A stretch of DNA of 36,379 bases, from positions 1 through 36,379 of IMG/VR virus record IMGVR_UViG_3300027759_000220; one strand, written 5' to 3'. Positions 7,505 to 15,213 of this stretch are shown one piece after another. The notes beneath the pieces are model-generated. The model had not been told where the DNA came from. It was given only the letters and a program-made list of their open reading frames with translations, and made no database searches. How positions within the stretch are numbered: position 1 is the stretch's first letter; each line of letters starts with the position of its first letter. Source of the DNA: a virus. A program made the position numbers and the translations under genes.

Positions 7505-8949
7505 GTAGTGAAACAGAAGCCAAGTTGATTGCTGTTTGTGAAGACATCAAGTCTTCCAGTCAATTCCGAGAAGCAGCAGATGCCATGAGAAATGGCACAA
7601 GCATTGTTTTGTCGAGGCTCAAGAATAATTTTGGTTCAGTAATCAATGATTCTTGTGATAAGGATGTTGCGAACCTTAAAGAAAAGATTACATCTCAGCT
7701 TGAGGGCTATTGTAATTCTTGGGTCAACAATCAATCTAATCAATTAATTGTTTTCCCAGAAGGGACAAGGTTTGTCCATCGTGAAGGTAGAGATGTTAAC
7801 ATTGTCATTGAGCAGAAGCCAACTGTTCGTGTGATTAATTTTCTTGGTCAAAACTACAATGTGGCATTGCCTTTCGTGCAATTCTACATTGTTTTTTCGG
7901 GGAACAATAACAACACCTTGAGGTTGACTCAGGTGAGAATTTCTGGGTCGAAGAAACCAATTTCTTCTCTCGATTCCAATGTTGAGCGTTTGCAGTTGCC
8001 CAACATGGGAAACAGTTTGTGTCTTGGTGATATTCTGAATCACGCAAGTAGTTCTTATAATCTGGAAGTTGATATTTCGACGAAGTGCAATGAAATAATC
8101 AACCTTTTCTGGCAGAGTGAGTTCAACATTGACTTATCCGAGTATTTCAGGATATGGTTGGATAGAAACTTCTCACAAGAATACCGTAAAAACGGTGATA
8201 ATGGCAGCAATGTCAACATTCATGGTTGCATGGCAGCATGGCACAAGAAAAGTGCAGCAGATCCTCTTTTTGTGCTTTCCAATAGTTGCCTTTATGAATC
8301 TTATGGTCCTGTTAGTCAGTTTATTTCAAGTGACTATAGTAGTCGCAATAATCGTGCTGTTCTGCTCAACAACATTACAGGCGTAATTCATAGCGAGACT
8401 GAAAATTATGTCTCAAGTGTTATCAGCAATCTGAATAGTGTTGATGTTGCAGAAGAGAATAGAAATTCGGCTCATTTAACAGTACTGACAAATAATTTGA
8501 ATTATATGGTCAATCAAGCCTATTCCAACCTTTGGAATGTTGCTCATTCCGAGCATAAGTATAAGGTCTTTGAAGACGAGAGCAGGCTTAGTAATTTGGA
8601 GAGAGATATTTCCGTTAGGGAAAGGAATTTGGGATACCAGATCAGCAATTTTAATTCTCAGAAAGAGTCTTGGGACAATCTAAGAAACCTTGTTCAGCTT
8701 GAGCTTTTCAACATTTACAACTATTTGCAAGATGAGTTGAAAAGTGTTGAATCCATTAAGGCCAAGTTGCAACAGAATTTTGATGAACAAGGTGCTGTTC
8801 TTTCTAAGCCTCGCCGTGGAAGGCCAAAGAAGGAATCTCTTCCTCCAGATATTGAGAAAAGCATCGACTTGGTAGCAAGCAGTGGTTGTCTTGTTGGTCC
8901 TAATGGTGAGACTCTGAAAAAGCGTGGAAGGCCAAGGAAAGTTTCTTAA
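7501..8949 (+). CDS. E2/PRTRC-B-like protein with two C-terminal AT-hooks
   Basis: A 482-aa protein starting by ATGA overlap. Residues about 105-210 resemble the PRTRC-B/E2-like layout: a beta-rich run with LPFVQFYIVF, then KPIS and LQLPNMG, then NSLCLGD with a single Cys (about 174), then a helix ending FWQSEFNIDLSEYF. In such proteins the Cys after the beta run is the candidate thioester residue. Residues 360-430 read as coiled coil. The C-terminus has RGRPKK (about 439) and RGRPRK (about 475), minor-groove DNA-binding hooks. With JAB, E1 and Ub-like genes downstream, it may be the conjugating enzyme or a DNA-bound partner. The E2 assignment is inference. Confidence 0.6.
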   Translation: MSSETEAKLIAVCEDIKSSSQFREAADAMRNGTSIVLSRLKNNFGSVINDSCDKDVANLKEKITSQLEGYCNSWVNNQSNQLIVFPEGTRFVHREGRDVNIVIEQKPTVRVINFLGQNYNVALPFVQFYIVFSGNNNNTLRLTQVRISGSKKPISSLDSNVERLQLPNMGNSLCLGDILNHASSSYNLEVDISTKCNEIINLFWQSEFNIDLSEYFRIWLDRNFSQEYRKNGDNGSNVNIHGCMAAWHKKSAADPLFVLSNSCLYESYGPVSQFISSDYSSRNNRAVLLNNITGVIHSETENYVSSVISNLNSVDVAEENRNSAHLTVLTNNLNYMVNQAYSNLWNVAHSEHKYKVFEDESRLSNLERDISVRERNLGYQISNFNSQKESWDNLRNLVQLELFNIYNYLQDELKSVESIKAKLQQNFDEQGAVLSKPRRGRPKKESLPPDIEKSIDLVASSGCLVGPNGETLKKRGRPRKVS

Positions 8950-8975
8950 TCATCAACAATTAAGGAGAATCAAGT

Positions 8976-9971
8976 ATGTCGATTGTTACATTTCCAGTTT
9001 ATTTAGCTTCTAATGGTTTTACTCCTCCTGAAAATGGAACATATTATGTTGTTGCCAAAGACGGCATTTATCTCCGAGTGGAGAGGCTACATGGTTCATC
9101 TCTTGTCAAGGTTGGCTCCATTCCTTTTCTTGACAATGCAAAGCTGAATACAAAGTTCACTTTGCCAAACATCCCTGTCAAGATCATGTATCAGGCAAAG
9201 ACATTCTTCAGAACTGTCTTTTCCAATCACAGAAGCGAGTCTTATTTGACTCTTCTTTATTCAAAGAAGTTGAATGACTATAAGCTTTGGTGCCCAAAGC
9301 AAACAGTGAGCTATTGTTCAGTTGATTACGACAGAACAGATACTGTTTCTTTTGAGGAGCGTGATTATATCGGCAGCGAAGGTGCTGGATGGCAGATGGT
9401 TGGAACTATTCACTCTCATTGTGATTTTAGTGCATTCCACAGTGGAACTGACGAGGCAGACGAGGCCAGCTTTGATGGTATTCACCTGACATTTGGCCAT
9501 GTTAATTCCGACAAGTTTAGTATCGCAAGCAGCATTTGCTTTAACAACAATAGAACGAAAATGAATCCAACAGATGTCGCAGATGGACTTGTTGCTGATT
9601 CGGAAGAGGAAGTTACGGAAAAAGAAGAATATAGTCATCGTGGGTCTGTCTACGAGCGTACAACCAAAAGAACTGAGTATTGGTTCAGACTCGATGAACT
9701 CAATGAACAAGAAAAGTCTGATCATGATGAATTCTTGGCAAATGTCCTTCCAGCTTGGATGGAAAAAGTAACCAAGTTCGTCTCACCAATCACTGATTCT
9801 GCTCCTAGCTCTTCTTGGACTTATCAAGATATCAAGTCCAAGAAGGATAGTGATGACGAAGAATGGTATGATATGTGGAAACTTAATCAACACAACCGTA
9901 GCCGAGGTAGAGACTCAATCTACAGGTCAGAAGAAAATTACTACGGAATTCGTGAATGGGATGGTGATTGA
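8976..9971 (+). CDS. JAB/JAMM (MPN) isopeptidase-like protein
   Basis: A 331-aa protein with AAGGAG 10 nt upstream. The JAMM zinc motif is visible: Glu near 88 (SESYLTLLY), H146-S-H148, then S156-G-T-D159. The GTIHSHCDFSAFHSGTD text is typical of JAB proteases that trim or remove ubiquitin-like proteins. The N-terminal 90 residues form a separate beta-rich domain. The C-terminal 100 residues are charged and end with an aromatic tail. It lies between the E2-like and E1-like genes, as expected for processing or recycling of the Ub-like protein at 10823. Confidence 0.85.
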   Translation: MSIVTFPVYLASNGFTPPENGTYYVVAKDGIYLRVERLHGSSLVKVGSIPFLDNAKLNTKFTLPNIPVKIMYQAKTFFRTVFSNHRSESYLTLLYSKKLNDYKLWCPKQTVSYCSVDYDRTDTVSFEERDYIGSEGAGWQMVGTIHSHCDFSAFHSGTDEADEASFDGIHLTFGHVNSDKFSIASSICFNNNRTKMNPTDVADGLVADSEEEVTEKEEYSHRGSVYERTTKRTEYWFRLDELNEQEKSDHDEFLANVLPAWMEKVTKFVSPITDSAPSSSWTYQDIKSKKDSDDEEWYDMWKLNQHNRSRGRDSIYRSEENYYGIREWDGD

Positions 9972-10010
9972 TATATCTTGATATCAACCCATCTTTTATA
10001 AGTTCTGTTA

Positions 10011-10053
10011 AAACTGCTTCGGAAAGGGGAGAAGCAAAGCCGATATTATGTTG
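10011..10053 (+). promoter_or_regulatory. Leader element, copy 7
   Basis: Loop GGAAAGGGGA, tail CCGATATTATG. It lies inside the Ub-like operon, between the JAB and E1 genes, and has no ACTTGTACT box upstream. Confidence 0.85.
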
Positions 10054-10081
10054 TGAGTGAAAGTTTTAAGGGGGGTTGATG

Positions 10082-10807
10082 ATGCAAAAGGTTAAGGTTG
10101 TAGGGACAGGAGGAATTGGATTGTGTCTTCTTCCTGTCCTTTGTCGTTTCATTAATTACGAGGCCAAGAAATTTCCTGTTGCCGAGGTCCATCTAATAGA
10201 TGGAGACGAGTTCGAGGCAAGGAATGCCGAGAGGCAAGACTTTAACGAGATTGGCCCCAAGGCAACAGTCACTGCCAATCAGTTGAGACAAAAGTTTGGA
10301 AGGATCAGGATTGTCGATCATCCTGTTTTCCTTAGCGAAGACAATATTGTTCCTCACATTCGTGAGAACGACATTGTGATTTTGGCTGTTGACAATCACA
10401 ACAGTCGTAAGATTGTGAGTGACAGAGCTATCGAGTTAAACAATATCACGGTGATAAGTGGTGGTAACGATCTTCATGATGGCAATGTGTTAATTCACAT
10501 TCGTCGTGATGGAAAAGATTTGACTCCTCCCCTTGCATCACAATATCATCCAGAGATTGCAAGTCCTGACGACTTGCATCCTAGTCAGTTGAATCAGCCG
10601 GGTTCTTGTAGTCGTCAGGCTGAACAAACTCCTCAGTTGGTGATTGTGAACAATCTGATTGCAGCGAATATGCTTTCAGCATTTTACAATCTCACCGATA
10701 GTGAGGTATTTAGAAGTAAGGTTTTGAAGAGTCCTGAGAAGTATGGAGAGGTTTTACTTGACATGGTGGTCATGTCAGGTGTTGTTCGTGATCGGTTTGT
10801 TTCCTGA
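10082..10807 (+). CDS. E1/ThiF-family adenylating enzyme
   Basis: About 241 aa; ATG 10079 is an alternative start, and AAGGGGGG lies just upstream. E1 motifs are present in order: GTGGIG (8-13), DGDEFEARNAERQ (40-52) with the Asn and Arg-Gln that contact ATP, a conserved Lys near 60 (IGPKA), and LAVDN (101-105) with the catalytic Asp. A Cys at about 176 (PGSCSRQAEQTPQ) is a candidate thioester Cys. The length fits single-domain ThiF/PRTRC-type enzymes. It would adenylate the C-terminal Gly of the protein encoded 15 nt downstream. Confidence 0.9.
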   Translation: MQKVKVVGTGGIGLCLLPVLCRFINYEAKKFPVAEVHLIDGDEFEARNAERQDFNEIGPKATVTANQLRQKFGRIRIVDHPVFLSEDNIVPHIRENDIVILAVDNHNSRKIVSDRAIELNNITVISGGNDLHDGNVLIHIRRDGKDLTPPLASQYHPEIASPDDLHPSQLNQPGSCSRQAEQTPQLVIVNNLIAANMLSAFYNLTDSEVFRSKVLKSPEKYGEVLLDMVVMSGVVRDRFVS

Positions 10808-10822
10808 TTAATGGGGGTTACC

Positions 10823-11098
10823 ATGAGCAATACTACTGGTTTTTCTAACAGCGTTCAGACTAATGAATCTTTGGGCCAATTGGCTCAAAGTCTTGTAAAA
10901 GTCATCCATGGTACGGCAGATGGGATGTATCCCTTGGCCAACCACACTGTTGCTGCTGTACGCAACACATTCTCCCAGACTCACAATATCCCAGCAGATG
11001 CTGTGGCCTTTGTGAATGGTGTTAAGGTTGGAGATAGCTTTCTCATTACTGAGAACTCAACACTTGAGTTCATCAAGCAAGCTGGCAAGAAGGGTTAA
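10823..11098 (+). CDS. Ubiquitin-like beta-grasp protein (PRTRC-C/MoaD-like)
   Basis: A 91-aa protein. ATG 10823 is chosen because GGGGG lies 5 nt upstream; an ATG at 10811 precedes that site. The C-terminal half reads as beta-grasp: AVAFVNGVKVGDSF, then a Ser/Thr turn, then LEFIKQAGKKG at the C-terminus. The VNG...D...L.F pattern and terminal Gly match MoaD/ThiS/Ub-like proteins. The single Gly after KK is the site an E1 would activate. A JAB protease would not need to trim it. It closes the operon. Confidence 0.8.
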   Translation: MSNTTGFSNSVQTNESLGQLAQSLVKVIHGTADGMYPLANHTVAAVRNTFSQTHNIPADAVAFVNGVKVGDSFLITENSTLEFIKQAGKKG

Positions 11099-11385
11099 TT
11101 CTGCCAGCGGGTGGGGGGCAAAACCACCCTCCTCCCACCCACTCGTACAGAGGGTGAAACCATGTTCTATGTGTGAGAGAAAATTCAAGAACCTTGAATT
11201 TTCTCTTATTGGTTGCCCAGATCGTTTCCAGACGGTCTGCAATGGGGTACTCGCAAGGCAACTGGGCATGGCGAATAAACGGCAGGTGAAAGGTCGTCAA
11301 CTGGTTAGGCGATTGACAGTAATCTGCTAGTGCCTTCTTTCAACCATCTGGATTTTTTTCAGATGGTTGATTTTTTATTTCTCGA
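11099..11385 (+). ncRNA. Candidate structured noncoding RNA or long 3' UTR
   Basis: GC-richer than its surroundings, with no credible ORF. Stem pairs visible are GGGTGG/CCACCC near 11109-11142, GAGAAAATTCAAG/CTTGAATTTTCTC near 11176-11208, CCCAG/CTGGG enclosing CAGATCG/GACGGTCTG near 11216-11268, and GTCAA/TTGAC near 11298-11319. It ends in an intrinsic terminator at 11340-11380. It could be a processed RNA made from the Ub-like operon transcript. No known RNA family is recognised. Confidence 0.45.
11340..11380 (+). terminator. Intrinsic terminator
   Basis: TCAACCATCTG pairs with CAGATGGTTGA around a T-rich loop and is followed by TTTTTT. It closes the Ub-like operon or the RNA region. Confidence 0.9.
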
Positions 11386-11388
11386 TAC

Positions 11389-11450
11389 AAGTCTGGCAGG
11401 TTTTTTGGGGCAAGATGTTATTGTCCTAAAGGGCATGACCTGCCAGACTT
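11389..11450. other. Long-loop hairpin
   Basis: AAGTCTGGCAGGT pairs over 13 bp with ACCTGCCAGACTT around about 36 nt, with no T-tract after it. It could be a small RNA, a processing site or a protein-binding site. Confidence 0.5.
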
Positions 11451-11490
11451 CAAAAAGTTCTTCTCATAATCTTGAGTAGAGTATTCTACA

Positions 11491-11531
11491 AGGCCCCCTC
11501 CTTGCACAAAAGCAAGGAGGGGGCCTTTTTT
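11491..11531 (+). terminator. Strong GC-rich terminator, first copy
   Basis: 15-bp stem plus T6. It is the most stable-looking hairpin of the window. Confidence 0.9.
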
Positions 11532-11570
11532 CGTTTCCAAGTCCAGCAATTTGTCATTTTATGATCAATA

Positions 11571-11611
11571 AGGCCCCCTCCTTGCACAAAAGCAAGGAGG
11601 GGGCCTTTTTT
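11571..11611 (+). terminator. Strong GC-rich terminator, second copy
   Basis: Identical to the first copy, 80 bp downstream. Together they insulate the next gene at 11699. Confidence 0.9.
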
Positions 11612-11698
11612 CGTTTCCAAGTCCAGCAATTTGTCATTTTATGATCAATTCAAATTGAGATATTATGATGATGCTAGAACACAATAGGAGTCAAGGAA

Positions 11699-12475
11699 AT
11701 GTTCAATATCGAATCGAATTGGGGAAGGGCCGCTGTAACCGAAATGAGTGAAGTGATAATCAATAAAAACAAACCTCCTCACGATGCATTGATTGCAGGA
11801 ATGTTCACACATACAGGAACTGACATCCACTTTGGTGGACACTATCAGAGGACATTGTTTGAATACACATTGGCAGCTTATGTGAACAGGATTTGCCAGA
11901 AGAGTGGAATAAAATCAATTGGCTCAAGGATTATAAATGTTCCTCTCAAGGGAACCAATGTTTACGAACACTCATTTGAGAGCAAGGATAAGAAAGTTTT
12001 TTGGTGTTATCAATATGGATTTTGCCCAACAAATCCTTTTGATCATTTGACACTAAGCATTCTTGAGAGAGGAGTTACTAAGGGTTGTAGGAACTGTAAT
12101 TACAAAGGATTTACTGATGATGATATTGAATGTTTTAACTGCCGAAATGGAGCAGTAAGAAACTTAATTCTCAATAATCCTGAATACAAAACATTCAGGT
12201 CACACAGTTGGGAAATTTTCAAGGATTTGATCGGTGAAGAAGAAACTAATGTTCTTGAGAAGTTCAGAGATCATTACATCAAGTTCCACACTGATGATTT
12301 TCTTTATAAGCAAGAATTTTCCCCAGTCATGAGAGAATATGTTGATTCTGATAGATTTGGGGACTACTTTGAGGTTGACTTGGAGCGTGATCTTCTCATG
12401 CTTTATCGAGATGATGAGCCAGAAGGATCGACATATGAAGATGATGAAAGCGAAGATCAGACACAAGATGACTGA
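11699..12475 (+). CDS. Zinc-ribbon protein, function unknown
   Basis: A 258-aa protein with GGAG 12 nt before the ATG. A CxxC...CxxC zinc ribbon lies at C130/C133 and C145/C148 (GCRNCNYKGF, then ECFNCRN). The N-terminal 120 residues contain His-rich (THTGTDIHFGGHY) and Cys-containing segments. The last 30 residues are almost all Asp/Glu. The acidic tail suggests DNA mimicry or binding to a basic partner. No family is recognised. It stands alone after the double terminator. Confidence 0.75.
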   Translation: MFNIESNWGRAAVTEMSEVIINKNKPPHDALIAGMFTHTGTDIHFGGHYQRTLFEYTLAAYVNRICQKSGIKSIGSRIINVPLKGTNVYEHSFESKDKKVFWCYQYGFCPTNPFDHLTLSILERGVTKGCRNCNYKGFTDDDIECFNCRNGAVRNLILNNPEYKTFRSHSWEIFKDLIGEEETNVLEKFRDHYIKFHTDDFLYKQEFSPVMREYVDSDRFGDYFEVDLERDLLMLYRDDEPEGSTYEDDESEDQTQDD

Positions 12476-12650
12476 TTTTGGAGAGAATGTTTTAAGACAG
12501 TTGTTTTCAGAAAGAGTTAAAATTATGGATAGCCATTCCCAAATTAAAATGACGAAAACTACTTTATTTTCGGAAAATAAAGAAGAATTATTTTGGGTAT
12601 GGCTTGAATATGTAAAGAATATAGGTTCAAATAAAAATGAAGGAGATTAA
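12468..12650 (+). CDS. Small protein overlapping upstream stop
   Basis: A 60-aa protein. Its ATG at 12468 overlaps the stop region of the upstream gene by 8 nt, so translation coupling is likely; no separate ribosome site is clear. The text is helical (ENVLRQLFSERVKIM) with an aromatic FWVWLEYV near the C-terminus. It lies 2 nt before the next gene. Confidence 0.55.
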   Translation: MTDFGENVLRQLFSERVKIMDSHSQIKMTKTTLFSENKEELFWVWLEYVKNIGSNKNEGD

Positions 12651-12652
12651 TC

Positions 12653-13300
12653 ATGTTGAACGAAGCTGCATCTAAAAGTCTTACTCGTGTATTAGGCCAC
12701 TTTGAAAACAATTCTTTTTCCATTGTATCAGCATCAAGAGGAATATACGGCAAGGAAGAGAATAAGATAAGAACAGAGAATCTTATATCAGATGTTAGAG
12801 GTGGTGGATTTGGTTTTGTGAAGATGAAGGGTCGTTATGTAGAAGGATATGGAACAGAAGGAGAGAAGAATCCTGTCCAAGAAGATGTTTTGTTTATTGC
12901 ATCTAAGCCTATGAAGGTGAATACGGAGACAACTCCAGAAGATGAATCTAGGCACAATGATGAAGTGAATTCTAAATGGAATGAAGAGTTTAAGCAAAAT
13001 ATGATGAAATTGGGAAACAAGTATGATCAGGAATCAATTGTTTTCAAGCCTTATGGAGAAGAAAAGGCATATTTGATTGGAACAGTAGATATTGATGAGA
13101 ATGGTAAGAAGGTTTGGCCGGGACATGGTAACATGATAGAAGTTGGTGACATTCACCCCGGCAAGGCTGGAATGTTTCATACAATGTTGTGGAAAAACAA
13201 GAGGACATTCACATTTGAAAGCGTAGAATATCCCAAGAGCTTCATGGGATCATGGTCTGAATTCCTCCATAGAAAAGCTATCAATGAAGGAAGGGCTTAA
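12653..13300 (+). CDS. DUF3293-like protein
   Basis: A 215-aa protein with AAGGAG 9 nt upstream. The order is FSIVSASRG near residue 22, then ENKIRTENLISDVRGGGFGFV, then a KYDQESIVFKPYGEEKAYLIG block near 122-142. This order resembles DUF3293-type phage proteins, in which a short N-terminal SA.RG segment precedes a FGQ.SV.F block; that family has no established role. The C-terminal third ends in Trp/Phe-rich segments. The assignment is by eye and moderate. Confidence 0.65.
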   Translation: MLNEAASKSLTRVLGHFENNSFSIVSASRGIYGKEENKIRTENLISDVRGGGFGFVKMKGRYVEGYGTEGEKNPVQEDVLFIASKPMKVNTETTPEDESRHNDEVNSKWNEEFKQNMMKLGNKYDQESIVFKPYGEEKAYLIGTVDIDENGKKVWPGHGNMIEVGDIHPGKAGMFHTMLWKNKRTFTFESVEYPKSFMGSWSEFLHRKAINEGRA

Positions 13301-13335
13301 ACTGCTTCGGATTTCCTAGAAGCAAAGCCGATAAG
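13299..13335 (+). promoter_or_regulatory. Leader element, copy 8 (before tRNA)
   Basis: Loop GGATTTCCTA, tail CCGATAAGG. It overlaps the stop of the upstream gene and ends 13 nt before the mature 5' end of the tRNA, the only copy that precedes an RNA gene. Confidence 0.85.
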
Positions 13336-13348
13336 GTAGTGAATCAAA

Positions 13349-13422
13349 GACCTCGTAGCTCAGTCCAGTAGAGCAACGCACTTTTAATGCGTGGGTCTTG
13401 GGTTCAAATCCCAACGAGGTCA
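13349..13422 (+). tRNA. tRNA-Lys (anticodon UUU)
   Basis: A 74-nt cloverleaf: acceptor GACCTCG/CGAGGTC, D stem GCTC/GAGC, anticodon stem ACGCA/TGCGT with loop CTTTTAA (anticodon TTT), T stem TTGGG/CCCAA with loop TTCAAAT, discriminator A. No CCA is encoded. It reads AAA/AAG, which are frequent codons in this AT-rich sequence. It lies between a leader element and a small gene. Confidence 0.96.
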
Positions 13423-13445
13423 TGTTCAGTTAAAAAGGGGGCAAT

Positions 13446-13727
13446 ATGACTGCTACTGCTACTAAGAAAGAACAGAAACAAGTTAAGGAAATATCATCTG
13501 AAATTGTCATGAAAAACCTTCATGACAAGATTGGCATACCAGATAACTATAGCCACAGTCGTGGATTCAATGTCTATGACAACAGATGGCGCATCAATGT
13601 CTACTCATTAGTCAAGACAGATATCCCAACTCTTATCAAAAGGCTCTTTATTTCTAACAGCTACTTTGTTGAAGTTGATAAAGAAGGCCAAATAGTAAGG
13701 CCAAAAGAAATCCAAAAGATTAAGTAA
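13446..13727 (+). CDS. Small basic protein, function unknown
   Basis: A 93-aa protein with AAAAGGGGG before the ATG. The N-terminus is Thr/Lys-rich. The middle (SRGFNVYDNRWRINVYSL) is beta-type and the C-terminus is basic. It lies 23 nt after the tRNA, which suggests one transcript, and is closed by the terminator at 13734. Confidence 0.7.
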   Translation: MTATATKKEQKQVKEISSEIVMKNLHDKIGIPDNYSHSRGFNVYDNRWRINVYSLVKTDIPTLIKRLFISNSYFVEVDKEGQIVRPKEIQKIK

Positions 13728-13733
13728 TACAAA

Positions 13734-13770
13734 AGACAGGTGCAGCACAAAACTGCACCTGTCTTTTTTT
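13734..13770 (+). terminator. Intrinsic terminator
   Basis: AGACAGGTGCAG pairs with CTGCACCTGTCT and is followed by T7. Confidence 0.92.
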
Positions 13771-13781
13771 ATGCCCATTGA

Positions 13782-13821
13782 AAACTTCTTCGGAAAAGGA
13801 AGAAGTAAAGCCGATAATCTG
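13782..13821 (+). promoter_or_regulatory. Leader element, copy 9
   Basis: Variant arms TTCTTC/GAAGTA and loop GGAAAAGGAA; the tail CCGATA is kept. It lies 14 nt before ATG 13835. Confidence 0.85.
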
Positions 13822-13834
13822 TCAGGAGGACACA

Positions 13835-14392
13835 ATGAATAACAGCATCGCAACTAAGCAAACCCGTGAAAGAGTCGAAGCTGGAAAGAAAGTTGAGTCA
13901 GCAATTATTGCGAAACTCAACGAGATAGGAATGAAACTATCTCAACCAACAAACAGCGAAGACATATTACAAAAAGTTGATGCTTGGTATGTAAACAAGC
14001 AAGGAAAGCGTGTTGGAATACAAATCAAGTATCGTGAATCTGGAAGTGATCTTTTGTTTGAAGTCTTTGATACATTCGTTGAATTCAAGAGTGACAAGAA
14101 CAAAATGGGAAGAGACATGATTGGATTGGCAAAAGAATATGCAGTCCTGATTGAAAATAAGATCATTATTGTTGAGAAGCAAAAAGCAATTGATGTGATC
14201 AATGAAATGCTCGACGAAGCAAGATGTAATGGTTGGTCAAAGTCGAATGGAAGAACAAAGACTCTTTTCTATGAATCTGATAGATGTGAACTGCAAATGA
14301 AGTTGCAGGACGATCCTGCTGACGGAAGAAAGAAGATTGTGGCATACATCCCTAAGGAATTTTTTCAGGCTAACCTATCTGTCTCAGTTTAG
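13835..14392 (+). CDS. Possible PD-(D/E)XK-type nuclease
   Basis: A 185-aa protein. ATG 13835 has AGGAGG 7 nt upstream. Around residues 48-70 it reads KVDAWYVN...RVGIQIKYRES, matching the D-x(n)-(D/E/Q)-x-K core of restriction-endonuclease-like folds, with a Q-x-K variant. A conserved helix AGKKVESAIIAKLNEIG precedes it, as usual for that fold. The C-terminal half is mixed. It could be a viral nuclease or a resolvase-like enzyme. The catalytic call is inference. Confidence 0.6.
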   Translation: MNNSIATKQTRERVEAGKKVESAIIAKLNEIGMKLSQPTNSEDILQKVDAWYVNKQGKRVGIQIKYRESGSDLLFEVFDTFVEFKSDKNKMGRDMIGLAKEYAVLIENKIIIVEKQKAIDVINEMLDEARCNGWSKSNGRTKTLFYESDRCELQMKLQDDPADGRKKIVAYIPKEFFQANLSVSV

Positions 14393-14401
14393 GAGAATCT
14401 G

Positions 14402-14776
14402 ATGAAACCTAAGTACCAGAGTGACCAGCAGATAGCCGATTCTTATGGAGTTCCCTTTATCTTCGATGACGAAATGGAGTATGTCAACGAAGATCCTGAT
14501 CTGACTATCAAAAGAATAGTTGGAATGCACAATGTAGTAACAAAGTGGATCGAAAAGAACAGGAGAATACCATCTTCAAATCCCAATGCTGAAAGGGATG
14601 AACGCAAGATGGCTGGATGGTTGCGTGTCGTCATGTTCTATAAAGAGATCATGCTAGATCCGCAAGATGAACATCGTGATGAAAGATTACACAACAATTT
14701 CATCCACGATTATTGCCAGACAATTATCAGAACAGGTTCATTACCAGAACAAGAATATAAGGAGCAAGATCAATGA
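14402..14776 (+). CDS. Hypothetical protein
   Basis: A 124-aa protein with AGGAG 7 nt upstream. It is acidic, with a central helical WLRVVMFYKEIML segment and a C-terminal Glu/Gln-rich tail. It lies 10 nt after the nuclease-like gene and overlaps the next gene by 4 nt, so it is part of a three-gene operon. Confidence 0.7.
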   Translation: MKPKYQSDQQIADSYGVPFIFDDEMEYVNEDPDLTIKRIVGMHNVVTKWIEKNRRIPSSNPNAERDERKMAGWLRVVMFYKEIMLDPQDEHRDERLHNNFIHDYCQTIIRTGSLPEQEYKEQDQ

Positions 14777-15018
14777 AAGCCAAACTGCCTAGAGTATATG
14801 ATTTCGTTGTAAGAAAGCCATTCAAAAGTGAAAATGATAGCTTTGAAAAAGGAAAAAAGTTCAAAGCATTCGTTAAATCATTTGTAGTTAAAAGTAATGA
14901 AACAGGATGGATTGAAATGTTTCGATTCGTCTCAGATGACGACTCATTTACCCCATTTGAAACATCTTGCCAGAATGTTAAATTTGCTACCGATGAAGTA
15001 GAGGTGAAGGACAACTAA
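14773..15018 (+). CDS. Hypothetical protein
   Basis: An 81-aa protein. The ATGA overlap with the upstream stop gives translation coupling, and AAGGAG lies 9 nt upstream. It is basic in the first half (VRKPFKSENDSFEKGKKFK) and beta-type with acidic turns in the second half. It is followed by the terminator at 15058. Confidence 0.7.
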   Translation: MKAKLPRVYDFVVRKPFKSENDSFEKGKKFKAFVKSFVVKSNETGWIEMFRFVSDDDSFTPFETSCQNVKFATDEVEVKDN

Positions 15019-15057
15019 GAAATTGGCTTTTATTATGTAAGAAAATTAGTGTATTTT

Positions 15058-15104
15058 CCCTTTGTCATTGGCAATGATTGCCTCTGACAAAGGGAGTTTT
15101 TTTT
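15058..15104 (+). terminator. Intrinsic terminator with nested stem
   Basis: CCCTTTGTCA pairs with TGACAAAGGG, with an inner GGCAA/TTGCC stem, followed by T8. Confidence 0.85.
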
Positions 15105-15213
15105 ATGGTCAGATTTCTTTCGATGGCCACAAAGGCTTTGCATAAGGTTTTTGAATCACTTGTTCTATATGCAATAAGTGAAATGGCCAAGGGCCAACAA
15201 TAGGAGAATTACC

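Larger units (their letters stand above)
11491..11650 (+). repeat. 80-bp tandem duplication carrying two terminators
   Basis: 11491-11570 and 11571-11650 are almost identical. Each has a 15-bp stem AGGCCCCCTCCTTGC/GCAAGGAGGGGGCCT with loop ACAAAA and a T-tract, then the same 40 bp. The first copy is preceded by a GTAGAGTATTCTAC repeat. Confidence 0.9.

Noticed and set aside
11016-11330. 104-aa ORF over the structured region
   Set aside because: It starts inside the Ub-like gene in another frame, lacks a ribosome site, and its composition follows the hairpins.
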